64,000 nt of DNA from Nocardioides agri (GCF_013778305.1 NZ_JACEIC010000002.1:933708-997707), one strand, 5' to 3'. Shown: positions 34,139 to 42,869, counted from the first letter of the stretch. Translations and numbers: made by a program. The notes: generated by a model not told the origin, from the sequence alone.

Positions 34139-35279
34139 CGTCGTGGTCGCCGCCCTCCTGCTGGTCGGGCTGGCCGCCGCAGCGTGGCTCACCCGCGACC
34201 TGCGGACCCTGCCGCGCACCGCGGCCCGCCGGCCCGACGCCGCGACGGTCTCGGTCGTGGTGCCGGCCCGCGACGAGGCGGCCACGCTCCCGGCACTGCT
34301 CGCGTCCCTCCAGCAGCTCTCGTTGCACGAGGTCGTGGTCGTCGACGACGACTCGCAGGACGCGACGGCCCAGGTGGCGCGCGCCGGCGGCGCGACCGTG
34401 CTGCCGGCCGGAGAGCCGCCGGGCGGGTGGACCGGCAAGGCCTGGGCCTGCCACGTCGGCGCCCGGGCGACCGACGGTGAGCTCCTGCTCTTCCTCGACG
34501 CCGACACCACCGTGACGCCGGACGCGCTCACCGGCCTGCTGGCGGTCCACGACGGGTACCCCGGGCTCGTGTCCGTCCAGCCGTTCCACGCCGTCGTCCG
34601 GCCCTACGAACAGCTGTCCTCCTACTTCAACGCGGTCTCGATCCTCGCCAGCGGTGTCTTCCGCCGGCACCCTCGCGGGCGGCCGATGGCCTTCGGACCC
34701 TGCCTGCTCACCTCCCGCGCGAGCTACGAGCGCGCCGGCGGGCACGCGGCGGTCCGGCACGAGGTCCTCGACGACGTCCGGCTGGCCGCGGCCTACGACC
34801 GGGCCGGGCTGCCGGTGCGGTGCGCGATCGGCGACAGGTCGGTGCGCATGCGCAGCTACCCGGGCGGGTTCCGGCAGCTCGCCGACGGGTGGACCAAGAA
34901 CTTCGCGTCGGGCGCGTCGGCCGCGACACCGGTGCCGGCCCTGGGCGCGGTGGCCTGGGTCAGCGCCCACCATGCCGTCGCCGTGGGCACGTCGCTCGCC
35001 GTGGCCGGCGCGCTGACGGGGCGCGACCTCCCGACGGCCCACGGTCACCCCGCCCTCTGGGCGCTGGCGTGGGTGCTGGTGGCCTGCCAGCTGAGATCCG
35101 TGCTGCGTCGGCTCGGCTCCTTCCGCTGGTGGACCTGGGCGCTCTTCCCGGTCCCGCTGCTCGCCTTCGACCTCGTGTTCGCGCGGTCCCTGGTGCGGAC
35201 CGTCGTGCGTCGGTCGGTCCGCTGGCGCGGCCGCGAGGTGCGGCTGGGCGACCGCGGCTCGGTCGAGGAGCGCGCCTGA
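34131..35279 (+). CDS. family 2 glycosyltransferase, CrtQ-like
   Basis: 382 aa. One N-terminal helix is followed by a GT-A domain: TVSVVVPARDEAATLPALLAS, VVVVDDDSQDAT, and the LLFLDADTTVTP metal-binding DxD, then RHEVLDDVRLA and RQLADGWTKNFASGA. C-terminal hydrophobic helices complete the pattern of carotenoid glycosyltransferases such as staphylococcal CrtQ. ATG 34131 is chosen because GGAGG ends 5 nt upstream; a GTG 6 bp earlier is possible. Next to the P450 it probably glycosylates a hydroxylated carotenoid (inference). Confidence 0.85.
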   Translation: MADVVVAALLLVGLAAAAWLTRDLRTLPRTAARRPDAATVSVVVPARDEAATLPALLASLQQLSLHEVVVVDDDSQDATAQVARAGGATVLPAGEPPGGWTGKAWACHVGARATDGELLLFLDADTTVTPDALTGLLAVHDGYPGLVSVQPFHAVVRPYEQLSSYFNAVSILASGVFRRHPRGRPMAFGPCLLTSRASYERAGGHAAVRHEVLDDVRLAAAYDRAGLPVRCAIGDRSVRMRSYPGGFRQLADGWTKNFASGASAATPVPALGAVAWVSAHHAVAVGTSLAVAGALTGRDLPTAHGHPALWALAWVLVACQLRSVLRRLGSFRWWTWALFPVPLLAFDLVFARSLVRTVVRRSVRWRGREVRLGDRGSVEERA

Positions 35280-35767
35280 TGTTCCAGCTCCTGATGCCGC
35301 AGACCGCGACGATCATCGTCGACATCGCCGCGTGGGGCGCCTTCCACGCCCTGACGGGCTACGCCGCGCACCGGCTCGACGACAGCCGCCTCGAGCGCGA
35401 CGGCTGGCTGCTGCGCCAGCGGGCGTTCGAGGACGGCGGTCGGTGGTACCGCCGGCGACTCCGCATCCACCGCTGGAAGGACCGGCTGCCGGAGGCGGGC
35501 GCGCTCTTCGCCGGCGGGATCAGCAAGCGCCGGCTCCCGGCGTACGACGCCGCTGGTCTGGCCGTGTTCGCCCGCGAGACGCGGCGCGCGGAGCTCTGCC
35601 ACTGGTGGGCGATGGCGTGCGGTCCGCTCTTCGTCCTGTGGAACCCGCCGCTCGCCGCCGCGCTGCTCATCGCCTACGGCGTCGCGGTGAACCTGCCGTT
35701 CATCGCGATCCAGCGCTACAACCGGTTCCGCATCGACGCCCTGGCCGGACGGTTGGCGGCCCGATGA
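35279..35767 (+). CDS. CrtO-like carotenoid glycoside acyltransferase
   Basis: 162 aa. IHRWKDRLPEAGALFAGGISKRRL, ETRRAELCHWWAM and NLPFIAIQRYNRFRI follow the pattern I recall from staphylococcal CrtO, the glycosyl-carotenoid acyltransferase. Two or three hydrophobic helices suggest membrane attachment. The predicted role is to add a fatty acyl chain to the sugar placed by the preceding enzyme. The start overlaps the glycosyltransferase stop (TGATG). It should not be confused with the unrelated ketolase also called CrtO. Confidence 0.8.
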   Translation: MFQLLMPQTATIIVDIAAWGAFHALTGYAAHRLDDSRLERDGWLLRQRAFEDGGRWYRRRLRIHRWKDRLPEAGALFAGGISKRRLPAYDAAGLAVFARETRRAELCHWWAMACGPLFVLWNPPLAAALLIAYGVAVNLPFIAIQRYNRFRIDALAGRLAAR

Positions 35768-36594
35768 CCTCGCGCACCGCGGACCCGGTCACCGAGCGCT
35801 CCGAGCACGGCCCGGTCGCCCAGCTGCTCATCGCCTGGGCGCCGTTGAGCGCGATCCTGGTCGCCTACGCCGTCGCCCAGTGGATCAGCGCCCCGCTCGC
35901 CGGCGGCCGTGAAGGCGACGTCAACCGGCTGGGGTTCGCGCTCCACGTCGCCGGGCCTGCGTCCGTCGACGAGGCGGTCTTCGGCGTGCTCCCCTCGGCG
36001 TGGCTGCAGGAGCGGCTCGTCGACGGCTCCACCCACTGGTACGACGCCGTCGCGGCTCTCGTCTACGCCACCCACTTCGTGTCGATCCCGCTCATCACGG
36101 CACTCGTGTGGTTCCGGATGCGCGACCGCTTCGCGGCGTGGTTGACCGCCGTCCTGACGTTCACGCTCGTGGGCGTGACGGTGTACGTCGCCTACCCCGC
36201 CGCGCCGCCGTGGCTCGCCTCCGACCGGGGCGCGGTCGCCGAGGTCGACCGGATCTCCCGCTTCGGGTGGCACTACCTGCAGCTCGACCCGATCGCCCGC
36301 GTCAGCGCGATCGGCCAGGGCGACAGCAACCCCGTGGCCGCGATGCCCTCGCTGCACGCGGGGGCGGCCCTGCTCGTCGCCGGCTTCCTGTGGCCGGCGG
36401 TCAACCGCTGGTGGCGGACCTCCCTGCTGGCCTACGTCGTCCTGATGGCCCTCGCGCTCGTCTACACCGGCGAGCACTACGTCGTCGACGTCGTCGCAGG
36501 ATGGCTCACCGCCGGCATCGCCCTGGTCGCGGCTGCAGCCGCGCGCCGCCGTACCCCGACCGCAGCACCAGCCCACGTGGAGGAGATGACCTGA
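35764..36594 (+). CDS. PAP2-superfamily membrane phosphatase
   Basis: 276 aa with about six helices. The phosphatase motifs are AAMPSLHAGAAL (PSxH) and YTGEHYVVDVVAGW (the HxxxxD end), with GDSNPVAAM before them as in inositol-phosphoceramide-synthase-like PAP2 proteins. In carotenoid operons such proteins may dephosphorylate isoprenoid diphosphates or lipids; the substrate here is unknown. It overlaps the CrtO-like gene by 4 bp and idi by 1 bp. Confidence 0.85.
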   Translation: MTSRTADPVTERSEHGPVAQLLIAWAPLSAILVAYAVAQWISAPLAGGREGDVNRLGFALHVAGPASVDEAVFGVLPSAWLQERLVDGSTHWYDAVAALVYATHFVSIPLITALVWFRMRDRFAAWLTAVLTFTLVGVTVYVAYPAAPPWLASDRGAVAEVDRISRFGWHYLQLDPIARVSAIGQGDSNPVAAMPSLHAGAALLVAGFLWPAVNRWWRTSLLAYVVLMALALVYTGEHYVVDVVAGWLTAGIALVAAAAARRRTPTAAPAHVEEMT

Positions 36595-37166
36595 TGGAGA
36601 CCCAGGACCTGGTGGTGCTGCTCGACGACGACGGGCAGCCGGTCGGCACCGCGCCGCGCGCCGGGGTGCACACCGACAGCACACCGCTGCACCTCGCCTT
36701 CTCCTGCTACGTGCGTGACGCCGCCGGCCGCGTCCTCGTCACCCGCCGGGCGCTGGCGAAGCGGACCTGGCCCGGCGTCTGGACCAACTCGTTCTGCGGC
36801 CATCCCCGCCCCGCGGAGGAGATGGTGGACGCGATCCACCGCTATGCGGCCCACGAGCTCGGCACTGCCGTCCGAGACGTCGAGTGCGTGCTGCCGACCT
36901 TCCGCTACCGGGCCGTGGACGCCAGCGGCGTGGTCGAGAACGAGCTGTGCCCGGTGTTCGTCGCCACGCTGGACGGCGACCTGCAGCCCAACCCCGCCGA
37001 GGTCGCCGAGCACCAGTGGGTCGCCGCCGACGACGTCCTGGCCCTGGTGGCCACCGCACCGTGGGCCGTGAGCCCGTGGCTGGTCGCGCAGATCGAGGAG
37101 ATCGGTCCCCACGACCGACTATTTCGCAAAGAATCGGCCAGCAATGCGCTCGATCGGCTCCGATGA
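36594..37166 (+). CDS. idi: isopentenyl-diphosphate delta-isomerase, type I
   Basis: 190 aa Nudix-fold isomerase. The catalytic cysteine lies in WTNSFCGHPRPAEEM (about 62-76), HLAFSCYV and ENELCPVFVA with the glutamate are in place. It interconverts IPP and DMAPP to feed crtE. GGAGGAG lies about 8 nt before the ATG, inside the PAP2 gene. It closes the carotenoid operon. Confidence 0.93.
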   Translation: METQDLVVLLDDDGQPVGTAPRAGVHTDSTPLHLAFSCYVRDAAGRVLVTRRALAKRTWPGVWTNSFCGHPRPAEEMVDAIHRYAAHELGTAVRDVECVLPTFRYRAVDASGVVENELCPVFVATLDGDLQPNPAEVAEHQWVAADDVLALVATAPWAVSPWLVAQIEEIGPHDRLFRKESASNALDRLR

Positions 37167-37181
37167 GGGATGCTGGAGGGG

Positions 37182-37400
37182 ATGAGTACTCCAGCACGGC
37201 CACGACGCCACCTGGCCACGAGCCCCTTCCAACCGGATCCCGAGCCGGTCATCGAGACGTTCGAGGTCGGCGACCTCGTGTCTCACGACGCCTACGGGAT
37301 GGGCCGCGTGACCCACGTGGACGCCAACGCCGTCACGGTCGACTTCGGGTCTCAGACCCTGCGCATCGGCAGTCCGTACGCCAAGATGTCGCGGATCTGA
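37182..37400 (+). CDS. small hypothetical protein with Tudor/SH3-like core
   Basis: 72 aa from the ATG at 37182 (an ATG at 37170 would add four residues; neither site has an ideal Shine-Dalgarno spacing). The core FEVGDLVSHDAYGMGRVTHVDANAVTVDFG resembles the small beta-barrel found at the end of UvrD-type helicases and in CarD-like proteins, which bind protein or nucleic acid. No enzymatic role is suggested. Confidence 0.65.
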   Translation: MSTPARPRRHLATSPFQPDPEPVIETFEVGDLVSHDAYGMGRVTHVDANAVTVDFGSQTLRIGSPYAKMSRI

Positions 37401-37407
37401 CGGGTCC

Positions 37408-37818
37408 TCAGCCGACGAAGATGCAGAACGGGTGCCCGGCGAGATCGCCGAGCACGTAGAGCGGCTCGTCCTCGTCGTCGGTGCGGTCCAGCAGGACCCG
37501 GGCGCCGAGCGTGAGAGCCCGGTCGCGGTGCCGCTCGAGCGCGGCGACGTCCGGCACGGTGAAGTCGAGGTGCAGCTGCATCGGGACGTCGTGCTCCGGC
37601 CAGGTCGTCGGCTCCAGCCGCTCGACCTCCTGGAAGGCCAGCACCCGGCGCCCGTCGTCGTCGACCAGCACCAGCCAGTCGGCGTCGTCCGGACCCTTGG
37701 CCGGCGGCTCGTCCCCCGGCCGGTACCGCAGGCCGAGCAGCTCGCGGTAGAACTCCGCGAGCCCGCGGACGTCGGTCGTGTCGAGCACGGTGTGCAGCAG
37801 GCGCGGGTAGTCGCTCAT
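37408..37818 (-). CDS. VOC (glyoxalase/bleomycin resistance) family protein
   Basis: 136 aa, two beta-alpha-beta-beta-beta modules: LLHTVLDTTDVRGLAEFYRELLGLRYRPG and MQLHLDFTVPDVAALERHRDRALTLGARVL, ending with GHPFCIFVG. The first histidine and a late glutamate-rich segment may bind metal. VOC proteins isomerise, cleave or bind small molecules; the substrate is unknown. It is separated from the amidase by only 17 bp on the same strand, so the two may share a transcript. Confidence 0.88.
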   Translation of the reverse strand: MSDYPRLLHTVLDTTDVRGLAEFYRELLGLRYRPGDEPPAKGPDDADWLVLVDDDGRRVLAFQEVERLEPTTWPEHDVPMQLHLDFTVPDVAALERHRDRALTLGARVLLDRTDDEDEPLYVLGDLAGHPFCIFVG

Positions 37819-37835
37819 GGCCCGCCCTTACCCAG

Positions 37836-39212
37836 TCAGCCGACCGCCGACTCCACCGCGCTCGCCACGTCGAGCAGGAATCGGTCGCGGCCGTGCGCCG
37901 CGACCAGCTGGATTCCGACCGGCAGGCCGTCGGTGGTGTGCCCGAACGGCACCGAGATCGCGGGACAGCCGGTGACCGTGATCAGGTACGCCGCGCGCAT
38001 CCAGTCGAGGTAGGTCTCCATCGGCCGGCCGTTGATCGACGCCGGGAACTCCTGGTCGGCGGGGAACGGCGGGACCTGCGAGACCGGCAGCACCAGCACG
38101 TCGTAGGACTCGAAGAACTCGCGCATCCGCTCCGACAGCGCCGTGCGCTGGGCGTAGGCCCGGGCGACGTCGGCGCCGGTGAGCCCCTCGCCGGCTCGGA
38201 TGTTGTCGGCCAGCGACTGCTTGAAGGCGTCGGGGTGCTCGGCGAGCAGCCGGCCGAACCTGGCCTGGAAGTGCCAGGCGCGCAGGGTGCGGAACGTGTC
38301 GTCGGCCTCGGTCAGCACCGGGTGCGCATCGGCCACGTCGTCGAAGATCGAGGCGGCCGACGCCACGACCGCCGCCACCTCGTCGTCGACCTCGAAGGCC
38401 CCGCCGAGGTCGACCGACAGCGCCACGCGCAGCCCGGCGAGCGAGCCGTCGAGCGGTGGCGCGAACGCCGAGCCCGGGTCGCCGAGCGCCTGGGGGGCGC
38501 GCGGGTCGGGGCCGGCCAGCACGCTCAGCAGCAGCGCGAGGTCGCCGACGTTGCGCGCCATCGGGCCGCCGACGGACGTGGTCTCCCACTGGTTGTAGAG
38601 CGGCCACTCCGGCACCCGCCCGAGGCTCGGCCGGAGCCCGACCACCCCGCAGAACGACGCGGGGTTGCGCAGCGACCCGCCCATGTCCGAGCCGTCGGCG
38701 AGCGGCACCATGCCGCTGGCGAGGGCACAGGCCGCACCGCCGGACGACCCGCCCGCCGACCGGGTCGGGTCGACCGGGTTGAGGGTCGTGCCGAAGACCC
38801 GGTTGAACGTGTGGGACCCGGCCGCGAACTCCGGCACGTTCGTCTTGCCGATGGTGACCACGCCGGCCCGGCGTACCCGCTCGACGAGGAGGTCGTCGCG
38901 GTCGGGGACGTGGTCGGCGTAGAGCACCGAGCCGTACGTCGTACGCCAGCCCGCCACGGCGTGGGTGTCCTTGAACGCGAACGGCAGGCCGTGGAGCGGG
39001 CCGACCTCGGCCCCCGACGCGAGCGCCCGGTCGGCCTCGGCGGCACCCGCGCGGGCGCGCTCCTCGTCGAGCGACACGATCGCGTTGAGCTGCGGGTTGC
39101 GCTCCGCGATCCGGTCGAGGTGCAGGTCGAGCAGTTCGCGCGCGGAGATGTCCCTGCGGCGCACCGCCGCCGCCATCTCCCGCGCGGTCGACGCCACGGT
39201 CAGGTCGCTCAC
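37836..39212 (-). CDS. amidase-signature family amidase
   Basis: 458 aa. The Ser-cisSer-Lys triad is visible: Lys in GLPFAFKDTHAVAG (about 80), and the serines in RSAGGSSGGAACAL and DGSDMGGSLRNPA (about 150-180). The family hydrolyses a wide range of amides; malonamidase E2 and an enzyme acting on ureidomalonate in pyrimidine breakdown are relevant precedents. It lies downstream of the Mo-hydroxylase operon on the same strand, separated by 116 bp rich in palindromes. Starting from GTG 39212 it is complete. Malonamate or ureidomalonate is a pathway-based guess. Confidence 0.88.
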   Translation of the reverse strand: MSDLTVASTAREMAAAVRRRDISARELLDLHLDRIAERNPQLNAIVSLDEERARAGAAEADRALASGAEVGPLHGLPFAFKDTHAVAGWRTTYGSVLYADHVPDRDDLLVERVRRAGVVTIGKTNVPEFAAGSHTFNRVFGTTLNPVDPTRSAGGSSGGAACALASGMVPLADGSDMGGSLRNPASFCGVVGLRPSLGRVPEWPLYNQWETTSVGGPMARNVGDLALLLSVLAGPDPRAPQALGDPGSAFAPPLDGSLAGLRVALSVDLGGAFEVDDEVAAVVASAASIFDDVADAHPVLTEADDTFRTLRAWHFQARFGRLLAEHPDAFKQSLADNIRAGEGLTGADVARAYAQRTALSERMREFFESYDVLVLPVSQVPPFPADQEFPASINGRPMETYLDWMRAAYLITVTGCPAISVPFGHTTDGLPVGIQLVAAHGRDRFLLDVASAVESAVG

Positions 39213-39245
39213 GGTCGGCGCCCCCCGGACATCTCAGGCTCTCCT

Positions 39246-39281
39246 GTCACTTCTCGGCCGTTGCAACGCCTGAGAAGTGAC
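39246..39281. promoter_or_regulatory. 10-bp inverted repeat upstream of the amidase gene
   Basis: GTCACTTCTC (39246-39255) and its exact complement GAGAAGTGAC (39272-39281) flank a 16-bp spacer holding the palindrome CGTTGCAACG. The right arm touches the next palindrome. Its position 34 bp upstream of the amidase GTG would suit an operator; a hairpin in the operon mRNA is the alternative. Confidence 0.45.
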
Positions 39282-39308
39282 GGGATCACCGGTGCACCGG
39301 TGATCCCG
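39281..39308. terminator. 28-bp perfect palindrome downstream of coxG (terminator or operator)
   Basis: All 28 bases are self-complementary with no spacer; the core is CACCGGTGCACCGGTG. It lies 20 bp past the coxG stop, as a strong hairpin terminator would, but no T-run follows and it is also upstream of the amidase start, so an operator is possible. Confidence 0.5.
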
Positions 39309-39328
39309 CCGCCGCCCGCCACCCCCGA

Positions 39329-39979
39329 TCACCGCCGCCCGAACAGCCGCCCAGCGACGACGCCGAGCACCACGAGACCGGCACCCACGGCGATCCCCTT
39401 GAGGAAGTCGTCGCGGGAGGAGGCGGCCGCGCGGGCGGGGGCGGTGTAGACCTGGCCACGCACCTCGGGGGCGGAGTCACCGACGACCGACAGCTGCGGG
39501 ACGAGGCCGTCCGGGCCGGGCACGGCCCCGCTCGGGCCGCCCTGGCCGATCGCGTCGGCGACGTTGTCGAAGAACTCCCCGGCCATCCGCTTGGAGACGC
39601 TGGTGAGCATCCGCTGGCCGACCCCGCCGACCATGCCGCCGACGACGGCGTCGGCCTCGTAGTCGATCTTGGTGACACCGGCGTCGGCCTCGCCGAAGTA
39701 GACCTGCACGGTCGCGTCGATCGTGCCGGGCGCGCCGGCGCCGGTCAGCCGCATCACCAGCGACTCGTGCTCCTTGAGGTCCGACAGCGAGCACGAGCCC
39801 TGGTAGGTGCCCTTGATGGCGGCGACGCCCGCGGTGACGGTCATGTCGTAGGCGTTGTCGCCGGTCGGCACCAGGCGCTCGCACCCCGGGATCGTCGCGA
39901 CGAGCACCCGCGGGTCGAGCAGCGACTCCCACACCATCTCGACGGGGTACTCGATGAGGTTGGAACCGATGATCTTCAT
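39329..39979 (-). CDS. CoxG-family SRPBCC protein
   Basis: 216 aa. A CoxG domain (YPVEMVWESLLDPRVLVATIPGCERL, then YDMTVTAGVAAIKGTYQG) is followed by a linker and a C-terminal hydrophobic helix (GIAVGAGLVVLGVVAGRLFGRR), suggesting membrane anchoring. In carboxydotrophs CoxG helps recruit CO dehydrogenase to the membrane; here it probably does the same for the neighbouring Mo-hydroxylase. It overlaps coxL by 4 bp and ends the operon. Confidence 0.88.
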   Translation of the reverse strand: MKIIGSNLIEYPVEMVWESLLDPRVLVATIPGCERLVPTGDNAYDMTVTAGVAAIKGTYQGSCSLSDLKEHESLVMRLTGAGAPGTIDATVQVYFGEADAGVTKIDYEADAVVGGMVGGVGQRMLTSVSKRMAGEFFDNVADAIGQGGPSGAVPGPDGLVPQLSVVGDSAPEVRGQVYTAPARAAASSRDDFLKGIAVGAGLVVLGVVAGRLFGRR

Positions 39980-42393
39980 GAGGTCTGCTCCTGGCCCTGG
40001 GATTCGCGGAGGTGGAAGAGCTCCGACGGCGAGATCGGCATCGCCCGGATCGTGAAGTCTGGCAGGCGCCCGCGCTCGGCGTCCTCGACCGCCGCGGCGA
40101 AGACAGCGGCCGACGGGATCACGCCCGCCTCGCCGGCGCCCTTGATGCCGAGGGGGTTCAGCGGCGACGGCGTCTCGAGGTGGTCGATGTCGATGCCGTC
40201 GGGCACCTCGGTGACGTAGGGCATCAGGAAGTCCATGAACGACGCGTTGAGCAGCTGCCCGGACTCGTCGTAGGCCATCCGCTCGTAGAGCGCCCCGCCG
40301 ACGCCCTGCGCGACCCCGCCGTGGATCTGCCCCTCGACGATCATCGGGTTGATGAGGTGGCCGCAGTCGTGGACGACGGCGTACTTCAGGATCGTGATCT
40401 CGGCGGTCTCGGGGTCGGTCTCGACGATCACCGCGTGCATGCCGGAGGCGAACGTCGCGCGCTCCGGGGAGTAGAAGTCCTTGCCCTCCAGGCCCGGCTC
40501 GTCGTCCTCGGCCACCGGTGGCTTGCCCGGGTCGCCGATCGAGAACTGCGTGGCGGCCTTGGACTTCTCGTCGAAGGCGTAGCGAAGCGGGTTCGAGAGC
40601 ACCGACACCGTGCCCAGGTCGATCGAGGTGCCCGGCGAGCCCTTGACCGACACGACGCCGTCGACGATCTGGAGGTCCTTCTCGTCCGCCTCGAGCGCCT
40701 CCGCGGCGATCCTGAGCACCTTCTCCTTGGCCCGCTTGGCCGCCAGGTGGATCGCTGAGCCGCTCATCACCGCGGCGCGGGACGCGAACGTGCCCACGGC
40801 GTACGGCATCCGGCGGGTGTCGCCCGTGACGACCTCGACGTCCTCGAAGGAGCACCCGAGCTCGTCGGCCACGAGCTGCGCGAACACCGTGGCGTGGCCC
40901 TGGCCCTGCGTGGTCAGGCCGGTCGCGACCTTGACCTTGCCGTTGGTCTCGATGTGCACGTGCGCGCCCTCGTAGGGGCCGACGCCGGTGCCCTCGACGT
41001 AGCAGGCCAGGCCGATCCCGACCTGCCGGCCCTCGGCGGCCATCTCGGCCCGGAACGCCGGGAACTCGTCCCAGCCGACCAGCGCCTTGGTCTTCTCGAG
41101 CATCGCCGGGTAGTCGCCGGAGTCGTACTCCAGCTCGCGGCCGTCCTGGAAGACCAGGCCCTGGTCGAAGGGGAACTCGTCGGGCTGGATGAAGTTCACC
41201 GCCCTGACCTCCGCCCGATCCTTGCCGAGGTAGTCCGCGATCGCGTCCATCGTCCGCTCCATCGCGTAGCAGCCCTGGGGGCGCCCGGCGCCGCGGTACG
41301 GCGTGACCATCACGGTGTTGGTGTAGAGCGACTCGAACCGCACCCGGTAGCTCTGCGGCTTGTAGGGGCCGAGCAGCTGGGTCGAGGTGATGATCGGGAC
41401 GATCAGGCCGTAGGGGATGAACGCGCCGTGGTCGTGCCAGAACTCGACGTCGAGGCCGTGGAGGCGGCCGTCGTCGTCGAAGCCGACCTCGATGTGCTGC
41501 ACCTGCCCGCGCTCGTGGGCCGAGGAGATGAAGTGCTCACGCCGGTCCTCGGTGAACTTCACCGTGCGGCCCAGGGCGCGGGCGGCCATCGGGACCAGCA
41601 GCTCCTCGGGCCAGGGGTGGTTGATCTTGACACCGAAGCCGCCGCCCACGTCGGGCGTGATCACGTCGACCTGGCCGAGGTCGAGCCCCATCTTCACCGC
41701 GACGGCGGCCCGGACGCCGGTCGAGCTCTGCGTGGAGGTCCACACCTGGAGCCGGTTGAGGTCGGGGTCCCAGCGGGCGACGGTGCCGCGGCCCTCCATC
41801 GGCATGCACGCGCTGCGCTCGACGGTGAGGTCGAGCGCGAGCCGGTGCGGCGCCGCGGCGATCGCCGCCGGGGCGTCGCCGACCGACTGCTCCATGCGGG
41901 CGGCGACGTTGCCGGGCACGTCGTCGTGCACGAGCACCGCAGCGGCCCGGGCCGCCTCGACGCCGACGACGGGAGGCAGGAGCTCGTAGTCGACCCGGAT
42001 CCGGCCGACGGCGTCCTCCGCGACGTAGCGGTCGTCGGCGACCACGAACGCGATCGCCTCGCCGACGTAGTTGACCTCGTCCTTGGCCAGCGCGTGCTGG
42101 GTGCGGCCGTGGGTCAGCGACGGGTGCGGGATCAGCAGCGGCAGCGGCTCGGCCATCTGCGGCGTGCAGGACGCGAGGTCGTCGTAGGTGTAGACGGCGT
42201 GCACGCCCTCGACGTCGAGCACCTCGGAGACGTCGATGTCCAGGATCCGGGCGTGTGCGTGCGGCGAGCGCAGCACCGCGGCGTGCAGCACGTCCTGCTC
42301 GACGGCCACGTCGTCGACGTAGCGGCCGAGGCCGCGCAGGAAGCGCTGGTCCTCGACCCGCTGGACCGCCTGTCCCATCAGCTTGGTCGTCAT
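39976..42393 (-). CDS. molybdenum hydroxylase large subunit (CoxL/XdhA-like)
   Basis: 805 aa with two aldehyde-oxidase/xanthine-dehydrogenase Mo-binding domains. VTPYRGAGRPQGCYAMERTMD is the form II (PYRGAGR) loop rather than the CO-specific AYRCSFR. DVGGGFGVKI and the late IKGAGEAGVIPSA (catalytic glutamate) bind the molybdopterin cofactor. So it is not a CO dehydrogenase. The operon partner is a UraA-type permease, which points to hydroxylation of a pyrimidine such as uracil or thymine to barbiturates; xanthine remains possible. Complete; overlaps coxS and coxG by 4 bp each. Confidence 0.9.
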   Translation of the reverse strand: MTTKLMGQAVQRVEDQRFLRGLGRYVDDVAVEQDVLHAAVLRSPHAHARILDIDVSEVLDVEGVHAVYTYDDLASCTPQMAEPLPLLIPHPSLTHGRTQHALAKDEVNYVGEAIAFVVADDRYVAEDAVGRIRVDYELLPPVVGVEAARAAAVLVHDDVPGNVAARMEQSVGDAPAAIAAAPHRLALDLTVERSACMPMEGRGTVARWDPDLNRLQVWTSTQSSTGVRAAVAVKMGLDLGQVDVITPDVGGGFGVKINHPWPEELLVPMAARALGRTVKFTEDRREHFISSAHERGQVQHIEVGFDDDGRLHGLDVEFWHDHGAFIPYGLIVPIITSTQLLGPYKPQSYRVRFESLYTNTVMVTPYRGAGRPQGCYAMERTMDAIADYLGKDRAEVRAVNFIQPDEFPFDQGLVFQDGRELEYDSGDYPAMLEKTKALVGWDEFPAFRAEMAAEGRQVGIGLACYVEGTGVGPYEGAHVHIETNGKVKVATGLTTQGQGHATVFAQLVADELGCSFEDVEVVTGDTRRMPYAVGTFASRAAVMSGSAIHLAAKRAKEKVLRIAAEALEADEKDLQIVDGVVSVKGSPGTSIDLGTVSVLSNPLRYAFDEKSKAATQFSIGDPGKPPVAEDDEPGLEGKDFYSPERATFASGMHAVIVETDPETAEITILKYAVVHDCGHLINPMIVEGQIHGGVAQGVGGALYERMAYDESGQLLNASFMDFLMPYVTEVPDGIDIDHLETPSPLNPLGIKGAGEAGVIPSAAVFAAAVEDAERGRLPDFTIRAMPISPSELFHLRESQGQEQTS

Positions 42394-42869
42394 GAGCCCA
42401 GCTCCGCGGCGCGCTCGACGGCCTTGACGATGTTCTGGTAGCCGGTGCACCGGCAGAGGTTGCCGGCGACCATCTCGCGCGCCTCCTCGTGCGTCGGGGT
42501 CGGGTTCTCGCGCAGCCCGGCGGTGATCGTGGTCAGGAAGCCCGGCGTGCAGAACCCGCACTGGAGGCCGTGGCACTCGGCGAACGCCTGCTGGACCGGG
42601 CCCAGCGAGCCGTCGGGGTTGGCGAGCCCCTCGACGGTGGTGACCTCGGCGCCCTCGGCCGAGACCGCGAACATCAGGCAGGAGCGCATCGGCGCCCCGT
42701 CGACCAGGACCGTGCAGGCGCCGCACACGCCGTGCTCGCAGCCGACGTGCGTGCCGGTCAGCCGCAGGTCGTGGCGCAGGGCGTCGGAGAGCAGCCGGCG
42801 CGCGGGCACCCGCAGCTCGTGCGTCGCGCCGTTGACCATGAGGCGTACGTCGTGCAACTCCTCGCTCAC
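42390..42869 (-). CDS. molybdenum hydroxylase small 2Fe-2S subunit (CoxS-like)
   Basis: 159 aa. The plant-type ferredoxin cluster uses GCEHGVCGACTVLVDG (C-X4-C-X2-C) plus a later cysteine (MRSC). The second, helical cluster uses CGFCTPGF and NLCRCTGYQNI. It passes electrons between the Mo centre and the FAD subunit. The GTG start overlaps the stop of the FAD-subunit gene. Confidence 0.94.
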   Translation of the reverse strand: MSEELHDVRLMVNGATHELRVPARRLLSDALRHDLRLTGTHVGCEHGVCGACTVLVDGAPMRSCLMFAVSAEGAEVTTVEGLANPDGSLGPVQQAFAECHGLQCGFCTPGFLTTITAGLRENPTPTHEEAREMVAGNLCRCTGYQNIVKAVERAAELGS

